From contig NZ_CP073318.1 of assembly GCF_018263855.1 (NCBI RefSeq), forward strand, positions 7,564,001 to 7,628,000: 64,000 nt of DNA. The letters are read 5' to 3'. A model generated the notes under the pieces. It was not told where the DNA came from. It saw nothing but the letters and a program-made list of their open reading frames with translations, and ran no database searches. The number at the start of each line of letters is the position of its first letter. The first letter of the stretch is position 1. Shown here one piece after another: positions 33,066 to 45,860 of the stretch. A program made the position numbers and the translations under genes. The DNA is from Kutzneria sp. CA-103260. GTDB taxonomy: Bacteria; Actinomycetota; Actinomycetes; Mycobacteriales; Pseudonocardiaceae.

Positions 33066-33112
33066 GGGGGGCGAAGCCCGCCCTGCCTGGGGGTGTGGGG
33101 CGCGAGCCCCAC
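33066..33112 (-). repeat. Stable-RNA-downstream element, copy at tmRNA
   Basis: Plus-strand text GGGGGGCGAAGCCCGCCCTG then GGGGGTGTGGGGCGCGAGCC and CCAC. Near-identical segments follow the terminators of both tRNA-fMet genes (51286, 51873). In transcript sense each lies just beyond a minus-strand stable-RNA terminator and can fold into C/G hairpins. Confidence 0.65.
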
Positions 33113-33131
33113 TAGGTAGCCGGAACGAAAA

Positions 33132-33162
33132 ACGGCTCGTGCTCTCCGCGAGCACGAGCCGT
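33132..33162 (-). terminator. tmRNA terminator
   Basis: ACGGCTCGTGCT / AGCACGAGCCGT, a perfect 12-bp stem with 7-base loop, followed in the transcribed (minus) sense by a run of T (GCCGTTTTTCG). It starts 8 bases beyond the tmRNA 3' end. Confidence 0.92.
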
Positions 33163-33169
33163 CCATGAG

Positions 33170-33540
33170 TGGAGGTGCCGGGAATCGAACCCGGGTCCTC
33201 TGTCGCCTCATCAGGGCTTCTCCGTGTGCAGTCCACTGTGTCTCTACTCGGCCCCACCGTTCACGCGGACGAGACGGTGTGACGGGCCCAGTCGCTGTGG
33301 TTGTCCCGCAGTCCCCCGCGACCGGGTTCTGCGGTTTAGCCTCCTAGCTGATGCCGGCTACCGGGTCGGAGGCGCTCCCGGGCCGACAGACTCACTCAGG
33401 CTGCTCAGGCAGCGAGAGCGAAGTCAGCGCGACTGTTAGTCTTGGCGCTTATTTTTTTGCGGCGACGCTCAAGGTGGTCTCTCGCCTGCACCTACACGCT
33501 TCCCCTGACTCAACGCACAAAGTCGAAACCGTTCACCCCC
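33170..33540 (-). ncRNA. ssrA: tmRNA (trans-translation RNA)
   Basis: About 371 nt, 5' end GGGGGTGAACGG at 33540. The 3' tRNA-like arm GGTTCGATTCCCGGCACCTCC ends at discriminator A 33170, so CCA is not encoded. The acceptor stem GGGGGTG/CACCTCC pairs with one G-U. The tag reading frame runs 33446 to 33405 and reads AKTNSRADFALAA followed by TGA, ending in the ALAA degron read by ClpXP-type proteases. It is preceded by an A-rich stretch (CGCAAAAAAATAAGC), as expected upstream of the resume codon. It frees stalled ribosomes with SmpB, whose gene is 2.1 kb away on the same strand. Confidence 0.96.
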
Positions 33541-33563
33541 TGGTCGTGGGTCTGTCACCGGTA

Positions 33564-33569
33564 AGCATA
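33564..33569 (-). promoter_or_regulatory. Possible -10 element for tmRNA
   Basis: TATGCT on the minus strand, ending 23 bases before the mature 5' end. No convincing -35 is seen at the right spacing, so the call is tentative; a short 5' leader would be removed by RNase P. Confidence 0.35.
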
Positions 33570-33598
33570 ACGTCTCCGAGCTCGCGGTTCATCCCGGT

Positions 33599-34468
33599 TC
33601 ACGCGAGGGCGGAGCCGCCGGCGATGAGGGTGACTGAGATCGCGGCGAGGGCGAGGCCGACGCGTTGGACGCGGCCGGTGCGTTCGCCGAGGACGATGCG
33701 GGCCATGAGCACGGTGGCGGCGGGGTATAGCGAGGTCAGGACGCTGACGACGGCGAGTAGTCCGGTGCGGAGGGCGAGCAGGAACGCGGTGTTGCAGACG
33801 GCGTCGAGCAGGCCGGCGGTGAGGGACAGGGCGACGGCGGAGCGTTCCGGCATGCGGAATTGGCCGGCGGCGAGGGCGGCGGCGAGCACGAGGGCGGTGG
33901 CGGTGCCGCGGGAGACGACCAGCGGCCAGAGGCCGCTGTCGTGGGGCAGTCGGTCGAGCAGCACGAAGTAGACGGCGAAGGCGGCGCCGGAGCCGATGGT
34001 GAGCCAGCCGACGCGGGCGGTGAAGCGGACGGGGCCGGCTTCGTCGACGGCGGTGCGTTCTTCGCGGCTGACGAGGACGACGGCGAAGACGGCGAGCAGG
34101 GCGCCGCCGATGGCGATGGCGCCGAGTTGTTCGCCGGTGACGAGGCCGAAGATGAGAGGCAGGCCGGCGACGAGGAGCGCGGTGAGCGGGGAGACGACGT
34201 TCATGGGCCCGGTGGCCAGGGCGCTGTAGAACCAGATGATGGCCAGCCCGTTGGCGGCCCCGCCGATCATGGCGATGAGCAGGTCGTAGCCACCTAGCTG
34301 GCCGCCGGCGAGCGGGGCGACGAGCAGCAGTCCGGCCAGGCCGACGGGGTAGGTGAGGAGCACGACACGCAACACGTGGGTTCGGCGGGAGGCGAGCCCG
34401 CCGACGAAGTCGCTCAGCCCGTATCCCAGCGCCGCCACCAGCGCAAACACCATCGATCCCACGGTCAC
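33599..34468 (-). CDS. EamA family (DMT) transporter
   Basis: About 289 residues with ten TM helices in two EamA repeats (the first opening GYGLSDFVGGLASRRTHVL, the second at SGAAFAVYFVLLDRL), ending in the typical TSLYPAATVLMARIVLGERT block. Drug/metabolite exporter superfamily; substrate unknown. Start uncertain among TTG 34480, GTG 34468 and ATG 34453; none has a strong ribosome site. Lies between ssrA and the amidohydrolase on the same strand. Confidence 0.87.
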   Translation of the reverse strand: MTVGSMVFALVAALGYGLSDFVGGLASRRTHVLRVVLLTYPVGLAGLLLVAPLAGGQLGGYDLLIAMIGGAANGLAIIWFYSALATGPMNVVSPLTALLVAGLPLIFGLVTGEQLGAIAIGGALLAVFAVVLVSREERTAVDEAGPVRFTARVGWLTIGSGAAFAVYFVLLDRLPHDSGLWPLVVSRGTATALVLAAALAAGQFRMPERSAVALSLTAGLLDAVCNTAFLLALRTGLLAVVSVLTSLYPAATVLMARIVLGERTGRVQRVGLALAAISVTLIAGGSALA

Positions 34469-34631
34469 ATCATCCAACAACCGGGGTATTTACGGAATCC
34501 TTACCCACCTGCCGGACAGATCACACCTTTACTAGGCCATTCGAGTGAATCCGACGGCGACGCGTCAGAGTTGGGCCCAAAAACTGTCCTTCACAGTGAG
34601 GCCGTCCACTCCCGCATCGGCGGCCCCACCC

Positions 34632-34674
34632 GAGGCCCCCGTTCACCCCCAGGTCTAGACCGGACGGGGGCTTC
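34632..34674 (-). terminator. Terminator after the amidohydrolase gene
   Basis: GAGGCCCCCGT / ACGGGGGCTTC, an 11-bp stem including one G-T pair, with a 21-base loop, immediately beyond the amidohydrolase stop codon. Confidence 0.65.
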
Positions 34675-34675
34675 T

Positions 34676-35557
34676 CTACGCCCCGAGGCCGAGCAGCCGG
34701 GCCGGGGTGTCGTGCAGCACCCGCCGCAGGAAGTCCTCGCCCAGCCCCCACGACTCGATGGCCCGCAGCTGCGTCGCGTAGTCGTACGGGATGTTCGGGA
34801 AGTCGGTGCCCAGCGCCACCCGGTCGCCGAGGTCGGCCAGCCGCGCCGACCAGTCGGCCGGCAGCGGCGACATCCGCTGCGAGAACGGCGTGCCCACCAT
34901 GGTGGTGTCCAGAAAAACGGTTTCATACGACGCCGCGAGCCGCAGCGCCTCGTCGAACTCGGGCATGCCGGCGTGCGCGAGCACGGCCACCAGCCGCGGA
35001 TGCCTCATCAGCACCTGCTCGAACAGCTTGAGCCCGGTGTACTCCCCCGGCACCGGCCCGTGCCCACAGTGAATCACCACCGGCACCCCGGCCTCAGCCA
35101 GCAGCCCCCACGCCGGTTCCAGCAGCGGATCCCGCGGATCGTAGGAGCCGACCTGCACGTGCGCCTTCACGCACCGCGCGCCGGCCGCGACCGCGGCCCC
35201 CAGGTACTCGGCGACCCCCGGCTCCGGATACAGCGTCGCGGTCGGCACGGCCCCGGGCGTCGAGGAGCCGAACTCCATCGCCCACTGCGTGAGCCACTCC
35301 CCCATGCCCGGCTTGTGCGGGTACACCAGCGGCGCGAAACCCTTTACCCCGAACGACTTCAGCACGGCCAGCCGTTCGGCCTCGGGCAGTCGGTAGTGGA
35401 TCGGCCACTCCACGCCATAGTGGACGGCGGCGTCGTCGAAGTAGGCCCAGACCTTGTCCATCACCCGCGTGGGCAGGAAGTGCACGTGCAGATCGATCAA
35501 ACCGGGCAGGCCCAGCGAACGGACCCACCCGGCGATCTCACTGTCATCCCCCAGCAC
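34676..35557 (-). CDS. Amidohydrolase family (Amidohydro_2) protein
   Basis: A 293-residue TIM-barrel metal hydrolase. Metal-binding residues of the family are visible: H-x-H in LIDLHVHFLP near the N-terminus, a Lys at CVKAHVQVG, His in VVIHCGHG and LAHAGMPEF, and the catalytic Asp in VALGTDFPNIPY. This is the set seen in ACMSD/hydrolase-type members that cleave C-C or C-N bonds of small carboxylates. Substrate unknown. GTG start with GGAGGG upstream; the smpB terminators separate it from smpB. Confidence 0.87.
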   Translation of the reverse strand: MLGDDSEIAGWVRSLGLPGLIDLHVHFLPTRVMDKVWAYFDDAAVHYGVEWPIHYRLPEAERLAVLKSFGVKGFAPLVYPHKPGMGEWLTQWAMEFGSSTPGAVPTATLYPEPGVAEYLGAAVAAGARCVKAHVQVGSYDPRDPLLEPAWGLLAEAGVPVVIHCGHGPVPGEYTGLKLFEQVLMRHPRLVAVLAHAGMPEFDEALRLAASYETVFLDTTMVGTPFSQRMSPLPADWSARLADLGDRVALGTDFPNIPYDYATQLRAIESWGLGEDFLRRVLHDTPARLLGLGA

Positions 35558-35588
35558 GCCGCCCCCTCCACCGCCGACACAAGAGACG

Positions 35589-35632
35589 GCTCGGCCCCAA
35601 AGGGGCCGAGCCCGCCCCGCCGGAGGCGGGGC
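35589..35632 (-). terminator. Two consecutive terminator hairpins after smpB
   Basis: GCTCGGCCCC-AAA-GGGGCCGAGC (35589-35611) and GCCCCGCC-GGA-GGCGGGGC (35614-35632), both perfect with 3-base loops, directly beyond the smpB stop. They end the ftsE-ftsX-smpB transcript. Confidence 0.8.
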
Positions 35633-35635
35633 AAT

Positions 35636-36112
35636 TCAACGCCGTCCCTTGGCCCAGCGGCCGATGGCGCGGCTGGTCTCGCGTTCCGCGTCCCGCTTGG
35701 CCAGCGCCTGGCGCTTGTCCCAGGTCTTCTTGCCCTTGGCCAGCGCCAGCTCGACCTTGACCTTGCCGTCCTTGAAGTACATCGACAGCGGCACCAGGCT
35801 CAGGCCGCTCTCCTTGGTCTTGCCGATGAGCTTGAGGATCTCGGCCTTGTGCAGCAACAGCTTCCGGTTGCGGCGCGGCTCGTGGTTGGTCCACGTGCCC
35901 ATCTCGTACTCGGTGATGTGCAGCCCGCGCAGCCAGACCTCGCCGTCGTCGACGGTGGCGAAGGCGTCCACAAGGGACGCCCGCCCCGCCCGCAGGCTCT
36001 TCACCTCGGTGCCCATGAGGACGACACCGCACTCATAGGTGTCCACGATGGAGTAATCGTGGCGCGCCTTGCGGTTGGTCGCGATGGCCTTGCGGCCCTG
36101 TTCCTTGGGCAT
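35636..36112 (-). CDS. smpB: SsrA-binding protein SmpB
   Basis: A 158-residue OB-fold RNA-binding protein: IATNRKARHDYSIVDTYECG, VLMGTEVKSLRAGRASLVDA, GLHITEYEMGTWTNHEPRRN and RKLLLHKAEI are diagnostic. The C-terminal tail (AKGKKTWDKRQALAKRDAER) supplies the basic helix that enters the mRNA channel. It brings tmRNA to stalled ribosomes. Last gene of the ftsE-ftsX-smpB run, 33 bp after ftsX. Confidence 0.97.
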   Translation of the reverse strand: MPKEQGRKAIATNRKARHDYSIVDTYECGVVLMGTEVKSLRAGRASLVDAFATVDDGEVWLRGLHITEYEMGTWTNHEPRRNRKLLLHKAEILKLIGKTKESGLSLVPLSMYFKDGKVKVELALAKGKKTWDKRQALAKRDAERETSRAIGRWAKGRR

Positions 36113-36145
36113 GCTCTGATTTTACGTCCGGGCCACAACCGGTTA

Positions 36146-37048
36146 CTACAGCCGCACGTACAGCCGCAGGGTGATGTAGCCGGTGATGGCCGAGATGACC
36201 ACGGCCACGCCCAGCAGGATCGGCGAGATGGCCACCACGTCCAGCAGGTCCAGCCGTGGCAGCACGCCGGAGGCGATCGGCCCGGACAGGGCACTGTCCA
36301 GGAAGAACACCTTGGCCAGGCCGAGTCCGACGATGCCGAGGATGGAGCCGATGATGCCGGCGACCACGGCCTCGATGAGGAACGGCAGCTGCGTGTACCA
36401 GCGGGTGGCGCCGACCAGGCGCATGATGCCGACCTCGACTCGACGGGTGAACGCCGACACCTGGATCGTGTTGGATATCAGCAGCACCGCCGCCGCGGCC
36501 TGGACCAGGGCGATCAGGAACACCGCGTACCGGACGCTGTCCAGGATGCCGAAGAAGCGCTGCAGGAACACGCCCTGGTCGTCGACGGTCTTCACGCCGG
36601 GCTTGCCGGTGAACGCCTTGACCAGCACGTCGGCCTTGCTCGGGTCGGTCAGCTTGACCTGCAGGGTCGCCGGCAGCGACTCGGGCCGGGTCAGCCGCAG
36701 CAGCTCCGGCTCGGCCTGGAACAGCTGCTGGAAGCGCTGGAAGCTCTGGTCCCGGTTCTGGAAGGTGACCGTCTCGACGTTGCTCGAGCCCTGGAGCTGG
36801 CGCTGGAGGTCGGCGCAGATCGACGACGAGCAGTTCTTGTCGTTGGCGCTGATGTCGTCGGTGAGGCTCACCATGACCTGCACCTTGTCGGAGTAGATCA
36901 GCTGCATCTTGTCGATCATGCGGACGATGAGCAGACCACCGCCGAGCAGGCCGAGCGAGATCGCCGTGGTCAGGATCATCGCGATGGTCATCGTGATGTT
37001 CCGGCGCAGCCCGGTGATCACTTCGCTGAAGACGAAACTGGCACGCAT
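36146..37048 (-). CDS. ftsX: Cell-division ABC permease FtsX
   Basis: A 300-residue protein with the FtsX layout: short cytoplasmic N-terminus (MRASFVFSEVITGLRRN), TM1 (about 22-43), an extracellular domain of about 120 residues with two Cys (NDKNCSSSICADL) as in mycobacterial FtsX, and three C-terminal TM helices with FTRRVEVGIMRLVGATRWY between TM2 and TM3. With FtsE it activates a wall hydrolase (RipC type in mycobacteria) at division. Starts 63 bp after ftsE. Confidence 0.96.
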   Translation of the reverse strand: MRASFVFSEVITGLRRNITMTIAMILTTAISLGLLGGGLLIVRMIDKMQLIYSDKVQVMVSLTDDISANDKNCSSSICADLQRQLQGSSNVETVTFQNRDQSFQRFQQLFQAEPELLRLTRPESLPATLQVKLTDPSKADVLVKAFTGKPGVKTVDDQGVFLQRFFGILDSVRYAVFLIALVQAAAAVLLISNTIQVSAFTRRVEVGIMRLVGATRWYTQLPFLIEAVVAGIIGSILGIVGLGLAKVFFLDSALSGPIASGVLPRLDLLDVVAISPILLGVAVVISAITGYITLRLYVRL

Positions 37049-37111
37049 CGGGGTTGACGTTCCTTGGCTCGGGGATTCTCGGTCGCCCGCGGGGGACGGG
37101 CGCGGCGGTGG

Positions 37112-37801
<690 letters not shown>

Positions 37802-37908
37802 GGTTGGGGAGCGTACCCGCGACCGTTATCGGGTCGACATCTAGCCCCGTCCGGGTGAGGATTTGACAGGTTTACCTCACGCCGATTTCACGAATTCCCG
37901 GCAATTCG

Positions 37909-39012
<1,104 letters not shown>

Positions 39013-39020
39013 AACAAACA

Positions 39021-39026
39021 AGATTA
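39021..39026 (-). promoter_or_regulatory. -10 element of prfB, consistent with a leaderless transcript
   Basis: TAATCT on the minus strand, ending 8 bases before the GTG start codon. A start site 7-8 bases past the -10 would put +1 at or next to the GTG. Confidence 0.5.
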
Positions 39027-39051
39027 CGTCAGCTGGAGGTAAGCAGGCGCG

Positions 39052-39106
39052 CTCGGGGGTCCGGGGGCTTGCCCCCGGCGTGGGGGCGTGGGGGCCGGGC
39101 CCCCAC
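39052..39106 (-). repeat. G-rich element near prfB, related to the stable-RNA-downstream element
   Basis: Contains CCGGGGGC-TT-GCCCCCGG (39061-39078) and GTGGGGG/CCCCCAC (39088-39106) hairpins. It shares CTCGGGGGTCYGGGGG with the copy at 51312. It lies between the PadR stop and the prfB promoter, so it may terminate the PadR transcript. Confidence 0.5.
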
Positions 39107-39211
39107 AAGACACTCCGAGCGACGTGGTCCGCGCTTTCCGCGGACACACGTCGGCAGTCGGGGGGTAACACCGCTGAGGCGGTCGCCTTCAGCGGTGCCA
39201 CACCCTCCAAT

Positions 39212-39712
39212 TCAGCTCGTCGGAATGCTCTCCAGGAGCTTCAGCACGGCCTTGGCGTGGGCGAGCGCGAACTCGGCGACCGCCTTGGCGTACGGGTCCT
39301 CCGCGGTCTTCGCGGCCGACCGGTGGGTCTCCTGCTCCGCCCCGTAGACCACCTTGGCCGACTCGACCAGACCGGCGCGCTGCTTGGGCGTCAGCGAGCT
39401 GGCGTGCACGAGCCGCAGGATCAGCGGCGAGCGCAGGTGGTCGGGACCGGGTTCGGTGGTCAGCCAGGTCTTGAAGGCCTTCTTGCCGGCAGCGGTGATC
39501 ACGTACTGCTGGCTGGAGCGCGGGCCCTGCTTGCCCAACTTGAGCAGGCCCTGCTCGGCCAGCGCCGGCAGCTCCCGGTAGACCTGGCTGCGGGTCACGC
39601 TGAAGAACGCGCCGAAGCGCTCACCGGCCGCCGTGACCAGCTGCCCGCCGGTCTTGGGACCGTCGTGCAGCAATCCGAGCAGTGCAGCGGCAGTTGCGTT
39701 CAGTTCAGACAC
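39212..39712 (-). CDS. PadR family transcriptional regulator
   Basis: A 166-residue PadR-type winged helix: NATAAALLGLLHDGPKTGGQ, FFSVTRSQVYRELPALAEQG, LLKLGKQGPRSSQQYVITAA and the C-terminal helical dimerisation region (RSPLILRLVHASSLTPKQRA). GTG start at 39712. Divergent from the oligopeptide ABC importer operon, whose first gene begins 270 bp away, so it may regulate it. The ligand is unknown. Confidence 0.88.
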   Translation of the reverse strand: MSELNATAAALLGLLHDGPKTGGQLVTAAGERFGAFFSVTRSQVYRELPALAEQGLLKLGKQGPRSSQQYVITAAGKKAFKTWLTTEPGPDHLRSPLILRLVHASSLTPKQRAGLVESAKVVYGAEQETHRSAAKTAEDPYAKAVAEFALAHAKAVLKLLESIPTS

Positions 39713-39982
39713 ACCACTACGGTGCCACGGCATCGAGCGGCTGTCCACAATGGTCTGCCGTTCAGTCCACAGTGGCTGATCACCGAATGGCCTTGCCGTT
39801 GCGCCGTCCGGAGCAGCGAGCAGGCGCTTCGTTACCCAATCGGCGCAAGAATCGGGCCGGTGGAGGGTGGCGTGGCACTGGGGGTAAGCCGCAGAATCCC
39901 CCGGGTGACCGCTGGGACCACCACATACACATCCTTCCACCGACGGACGCGGATCCGTTCCGCCGTTGGGAGGAGCTAGCCG

Positions 39983-40963
39983 ATGTTCGGCTTCCTTGTT
40001 CGCCGACTGATCAATTACATCGTGCTCTGCGTGGTGGCGACATTCCTGTCCTTCACGCTGTCCTCGATCTCGTTCGACCCGTTGAGCCTGCTCAGGCAGC
40101 ACAACCCGCCGCCGCCCGCGGCGACGATCGAGGCCAAGCGCGTGGAGCTGCATCTGGATCAGCCCATCCCGCTGCGCTTTCTGACCTGGGGCGAAGGCGT
40201 GCTGCGCGGGGACTTCGGCGAGACCACGACCGATCACCAGATCACCGACGAGCTGTGGCGCCGGATCGGCGTGAGCCTTCGGCTGTTCCTGCTGGGCATC
40301 ACCATCGGCATCACGCTGGGCGTGCTCATCGGCGTGGGCAGCGCGGTCCGGCAGTACAAGCTCTTCGACTACATATCGACTTTCTTCTCCTATGTGATCC
40401 TGGCGACGCCGGTGCTGGTGCTCGGCCCGCTGGTGAAACAGGTGGCGCAGGCCATCAACAACGCCACCGGCAGCGAATGGCTGCAGTTCACCGGTGAGTA
40501 CAGCGGAACACTCGACCCGGACGCCGGCTGGCTGGCCTCGTTCGACGAGCGGCTGCGCTTCCTGATCGTGCCGACGGTGACCATCGTCCTGGGCCAGATC
40601 GCCTACTACAGCCGCTACCAGCGCAGCGCGATGCTGGACGTGCTGGGCAGCGACTTCCTGCGCACCGCCCAGGCGAAGGGCCTGACCCGACGGCGCGCGT
40701 TCTTCAAGCACGGCCTGCGCACCGCGCTGATCCCGATGGCCACGTTGTTCGCCTTCGGGTTCGGCCTGCTGGTGGTGGGCGGTGTGTTCACCGAGAGCAT
40801 CTTCAACTGGCAGGGCATGGGCGCCTGGCTGGTGCAGGGCATCAACGACCAGGACACCAACGTGACCGCCACGGTGACGTTGTTCGTGGCGGTCTGCGTG
40901 TTGTTGTCCGGCTGGCTGTCCGACGTGCTGTACGCGTTGCTCGACCCGCGGATCCGGGTGTAG
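39983..40963 (+). CDS. Oligopeptide/dipeptide ABC transporter permease (OppB/DppB type)
   Basis: A 326-residue permease: N-terminal TM in FLVRRLINYIVLCVVATFLS, then the periplasmic segment, four to five more TM helices and the EAA loop (FLRTAQAKGLTRRRAFFKHG) that contacts the ATPase. GGAGGAG precedes the ATG. Pairs with the next permease. Confidence 0.92.
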   Translation: MFGFLVRRLINYIVLCVVATFLSFTLSSISFDPLSLLRQHNPPPPAATIEAKRVELHLDQPIPLRFLTWGEGVLRGDFGETTTDHQITDELWRRIGVSLRLFLLGITIGITLGVLIGVGSAVRQYKLFDYISTFFSYVILATPVLVLGPLVKQVAQAINNATGSEWLQFTGEYSGTLDPDAGWLASFDERLRFLIVPTVTIVLGQIAYYSRYQRSAMLDVLGSDFLRTAQAKGLTRRRAFFKHGLRTALIPMATLFAFGFGLLVVGGVFTESIFNWQGMGAWLVQGINDQDTNVTATVTLFVAVCVLLSGWLSDVLYALLDPRIRV

Positions 40964-40976
40964 GGGGCCAGACGAC

Positions 40977-41909
40977 ATGAGCACAACCGTGAACCCGGCC
41001 GCCGTCGAGGAAGCCGTGACGAGCAAGCCCGTCTCCCGGGCCGCCCTGGTGCGCCGCCGCTTCCTGCGCAACCGCTGGGCGCTGGGCGGCATCATCGTGA
41101 TCGTCCTGCTGTACCTGGTGGCGTTCAGCTATCCGCTGTTCTCCCCGTACAGCTACGAGTTCCACGACACCAGCCTGACCTACGACCCGCCGTCGCTGAC
41201 CCACTGGTTCGGCACCGACAACATCGGCACCGACATGTTCGTGGCCAGCATGCGCGGGCTGCAGAAGTCGCTGACGATCGGCCTGCTGGTGGGCGTGATC
41301 TCGACCGCGCTGTCGGCGGTTGTCGGTGCGGCGGCGGGCTTTTTCGGCGGCGTGACCGACCGGGCCCTGATGTGGGTGGTCGACCTGCTGCTGGTGCTGC
41401 CGTCGTTCCTGATCATCTCCATCGCCAGCCCGCTGTTCAAGGGATCGAGCTGGCTGATCCTGGTCGTGCTGCTGGTGCTGTTCCAGTGGATGATCACCGC
41501 TCGCATCGTGCGCGGCATGACACTGACCCTGAAGACACGGGAGTACGTGAGCGCCGCCCGTTTCATGGGGCAGTCCCCGTGGCGCACCATCTTCAAGCAC
41601 ATCGTGCCGAACATGTCCTCGCTGCTGATCGTGGACGCCACCATCAACGTCGGCAGCGCGGTGCTGCAGGAGTCCGGCCTGAGCTACTTCGGTTTCGGCG
41701 TGCAGCCGCCCGACGTGTCGCTGGGCACGCTGATCGCCACCGGCACCGGCTCGGCGCTGACCTTCCCGTGGCTGTTCTACGCGCCCGCGGTGCTGCTGAT
41801 CGTCACCCTGCTGTCGGTCGCCGTGGTCGGTGACGGCCTGCGCGACGCGCTGGACCCGACCTCGACCCGCGCTCGCCGCCGGGAGAAGCGAAAGGACAAG
41901 GTGGCATGA
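40977..41909 (+). CDS. Oligopeptide/dipeptide ABC transporter permease (OppC/DppC type)
   Basis: A 310-residue permease with the OppC N-terminal cytoplasmic extension (SRAALVRRRFLRNRWALGG), first TM, HWFGTDNIGTDMFVASMRGL, five core TM helices and the EAA loop EYVSAARFMGQSPWRTIFKH. Located 13 bp after the first permease, in the same operon. It ends with a basic tail. Confidence 0.93.
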   Translation: MSTTVNPAAVEEAVTSKPVSRAALVRRRFLRNRWALGGIIVIVLLYLVAFSYPLFSPYSYEFHDTSLTYDPPSLTHWFGTDNIGTDMFVASMRGLQKSLTIGLLVGVISTALSAVVGAAAGFFGGVTDRALMWVVDLLLVLPSFLIISIASPLFKGSSWLILVVLLVLFQWMITARIVRGMTLTLKTREYVSAARFMGQSPWRTIFKHIVPNMSSLLIVDATINVGSAVLQESGLSYFGFGVQPPDVSLGTLIATGTGSALTFPWLFYAPAVLLIVTLLSVAVVGDGLRDALDPTSTRARRREKRKDKVA

Positions 41910-41982
41910 GCGAGCTTGCGAGCGAATCATTCAACACAGAGCGTCCGCGAACGCGGACACCGAGCGCTAGCGAGGTGCAGCA

Positions 41983-44154
<2,172 letters not shown>

Positions 44155-44159
44155 TCACG

Positions 44160-45836
44160 ATGAACCGAAAGCTACTGGGGGCGCTGGCCGTGGCCGCGCT
44201 GGTGGCCACGGCCTGCGGCGGAGGGAACTCCGGCGGGGGCACGCTCAAGTCCGACGAGTCGGCGGCCGGGCACAACGACGTCAACGCCCAGCCGGCGGAC
44301 AAGATCAAGCAGGGCGGCACCCTGCAGTGGCCGCTGGACGCGTTGTCCGACAACTGGAATCCGGCGCAGCTGGACGGCAACACACAGAGCACGCCGCAGC
44401 TGGTCAACGCCATGCTGCCGTGGCTGTTCGTCGCCCAGGCGGACAACACGCTCACGCTGAACAAGGACTACCTGGTCTCGGCCGACGTGGTCTCGACCAG
44501 TCCGCAGGTGGTCGAGTACAAGATCAATCCGAAGGCCAAGTGGTCCAATGGCCGCGCGATCTCCTGGGAGGACTTCCAGGCGCAGTGGAAGGACTGCAAC
44601 GGCAAGGACCAGACCTTCCAGTGCAACAGCACCACCGGCCTGGAGAACATCGGCAGTGTCGAGCGGGGCTCGGACGACCAGGACGTCAAGGTCACCTTCG
44701 CCAAGCCGTTCGGTGAGTGGCAGAGCCTGTTCTCCCCGCTGATCCCCAAGGAGCTCGGTGTCTCGGCCGACGAGTTCAACAAGGGCTGGGTGGACGCGCC
44801 GAAGATCACCGCCGGTCCGTTCAAGATCGGCAAGATCGACCTGACCGCCAAGACGGTGTCGGAGGTGCCGGATCCGGCCTGGTGGGGCACGAAGCCGCAC
44901 CTGGACCAGATCCTGTTCAAGGTGGTCGGCCGGGACGCCCTGCCCGACGCCCTGGCCAGCGGCGCGATCGACTTCTACGCCATCGGCTCCAACGTGAACC
45001 TGTACCAGCGGGCCAAGACCCTGCCGGGCGTGACGATCCGGCAGGCCACCGAGGCCCAGTACAACCTGCTGGACTTCAACGGCGCCGAGGGTTCGGCCCT
45101 GCACGACCAGGCCACCCGGGTGGCGGTCGAGCAGGCGGTGGACACCAAGAGCATCGCCAAGGCCCTGCTCGGTCCGATCAGCGCGGACCCGACGCCGCTG
45201 GGCAACCACTTCTTCGTCAAGGGCAGCAAGAACTACCAGGACAACTCCGCGCCGATCAAGTTCGACCCGGAGGCCGCGAAGAAGAAGCTGGACGAGCTGG
45301 GCTACAAGCAGAGCGGCGCCTTCCGGTCCAAGGACGGCAAGGAGCTCGACCTCAACTACGTGGTCGACGCCGGCAACCCGACCAGCACCGCGGTGGCCAA
45401 CCTGGTGCAGACCGAGCTGAAAGCGGTCGGCGTCAACGCGAAGATCAACTCGGTGCCGGTGGCCGAGCTGTTCAGCAACTACGTCAACCGCGGCGCCTAC
45501 GACGTGGTGCTGTACCGCCTGATCGACAACGCGCAGCCGCTGATATCCAACACGCCGATCTTCTACTACACGCCGGGCAACACCCAGACCAACTACAGCG
45601 CGATCGGCAACGACACCATCAACAAGCTGCTCGACGAGGCCGGCTCGGAGCTGGACGAGAACAAGCGCGTGGACCTGATCCAGCAGGCCGACACCGAGAT
45701 CTGGAAGGAGGGGCACATCCTGCCCGCCTACCAGGTGCCCGGCGCCTACGCGGTGCGCAACACGCTCGCCAACTTCGGCGCCTTCGGCTTCGCCGGGAAC
45801 CCGATCGACTACGTCGACATCGGTTTCCTGAAGTGA
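44160..45836 (+). CDS. Family 5 (peptide-type) substrate-binding lipoprotein 1
   Basis: A 558-residue lipoprotein (MNRKLLGALAVAALVATACG; lipobox Cys about 19) of the family 5 extracellular binding proteins. Key stretches are GGTLQWPLDALSDNWNP, YKINPKAKWSNGRAISWEDF and FNKGWVDAPKITAGPFKIG. It has HNDVNAQP in place of the N-D-I-N-P block seen in its two paralogues. The ATG lies 5 bp past the ATPase stop, so it belongs to the importer operon and is its primary receptor. Probable ligand: oligopeptides or similar polyamides. Confidence 0.92.
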   Translation: MNRKLLGALAVAALVATACGGGNSGGGTLKSDESAAGHNDVNAQPADKIKQGGTLQWPLDALSDNWNPAQLDGNTQSTPQLVNAMLPWLFVAQADNTLTLNKDYLVSADVVSTSPQVVEYKINPKAKWSNGRAISWEDFQAQWKDCNGKDQTFQCNSTTGLENIGSVERGSDDQDVKVTFAKPFGEWQSLFSPLIPKELGVSADEFNKGWVDAPKITAGPFKIGKIDLTAKTVSEVPDPAWWGTKPHLDQILFKVVGRDALPDALASGAIDFYAIGSNVNLYQRAKTLPGVTIRQATEAQYNLLDFNGAEGSALHDQATRVAVEQAVDTKSIAKALLGPISADPTPLGNHFFVKGSKNYQDNSAPIKFDPEAAKKKLDELGYKQSGAFRSKDGKELDLNYVVDAGNPTSTAVANLVQTELKAVGVNAKINSVPVAELFSNYVNRGAYDVVLYRLIDNAQPLISNTPIFYYTPGNTQTNYSAIGNDTINKLLDEAGSELDENKRVDLIQQADTEIWKEGHILPAYQVPGAYAVRNTLANFGAFGFAGNPIDYVDIGFLK

Positions 45837-45860
45837 GCAGACACAGGTTTTCCTGACGGC

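Noticed and set aside
32940..33120. Open frames in the GC-rich repeats next to tmRNA as genes
   Set aside because: Both strands are open only because of extreme G+C; the text is repetitive and matches the element after the tRNA terminators.
33165..33439. Plus-strand open frames over the tmRNA
   Set aside because: They are antisense to a clear tmRNA with acceptor stem, T arm, tag frame and terminator.
39013..39210. Extended prfB N-terminus
   Set aside because: The extra 66 residues are Pro/Arg-rich repeat sequence; RF2 proteins of actinobacteria begin at the VNPDVEADLKEL position.
41909..41982. Short frame beginning ATGAGCGAGC between oppC and the ATPase gene as a gene
   Set aside because: It is a short repetitive junction sequence of GCGAGC units; the ATPase start at GTG 41983 gives the normal N-terminus.
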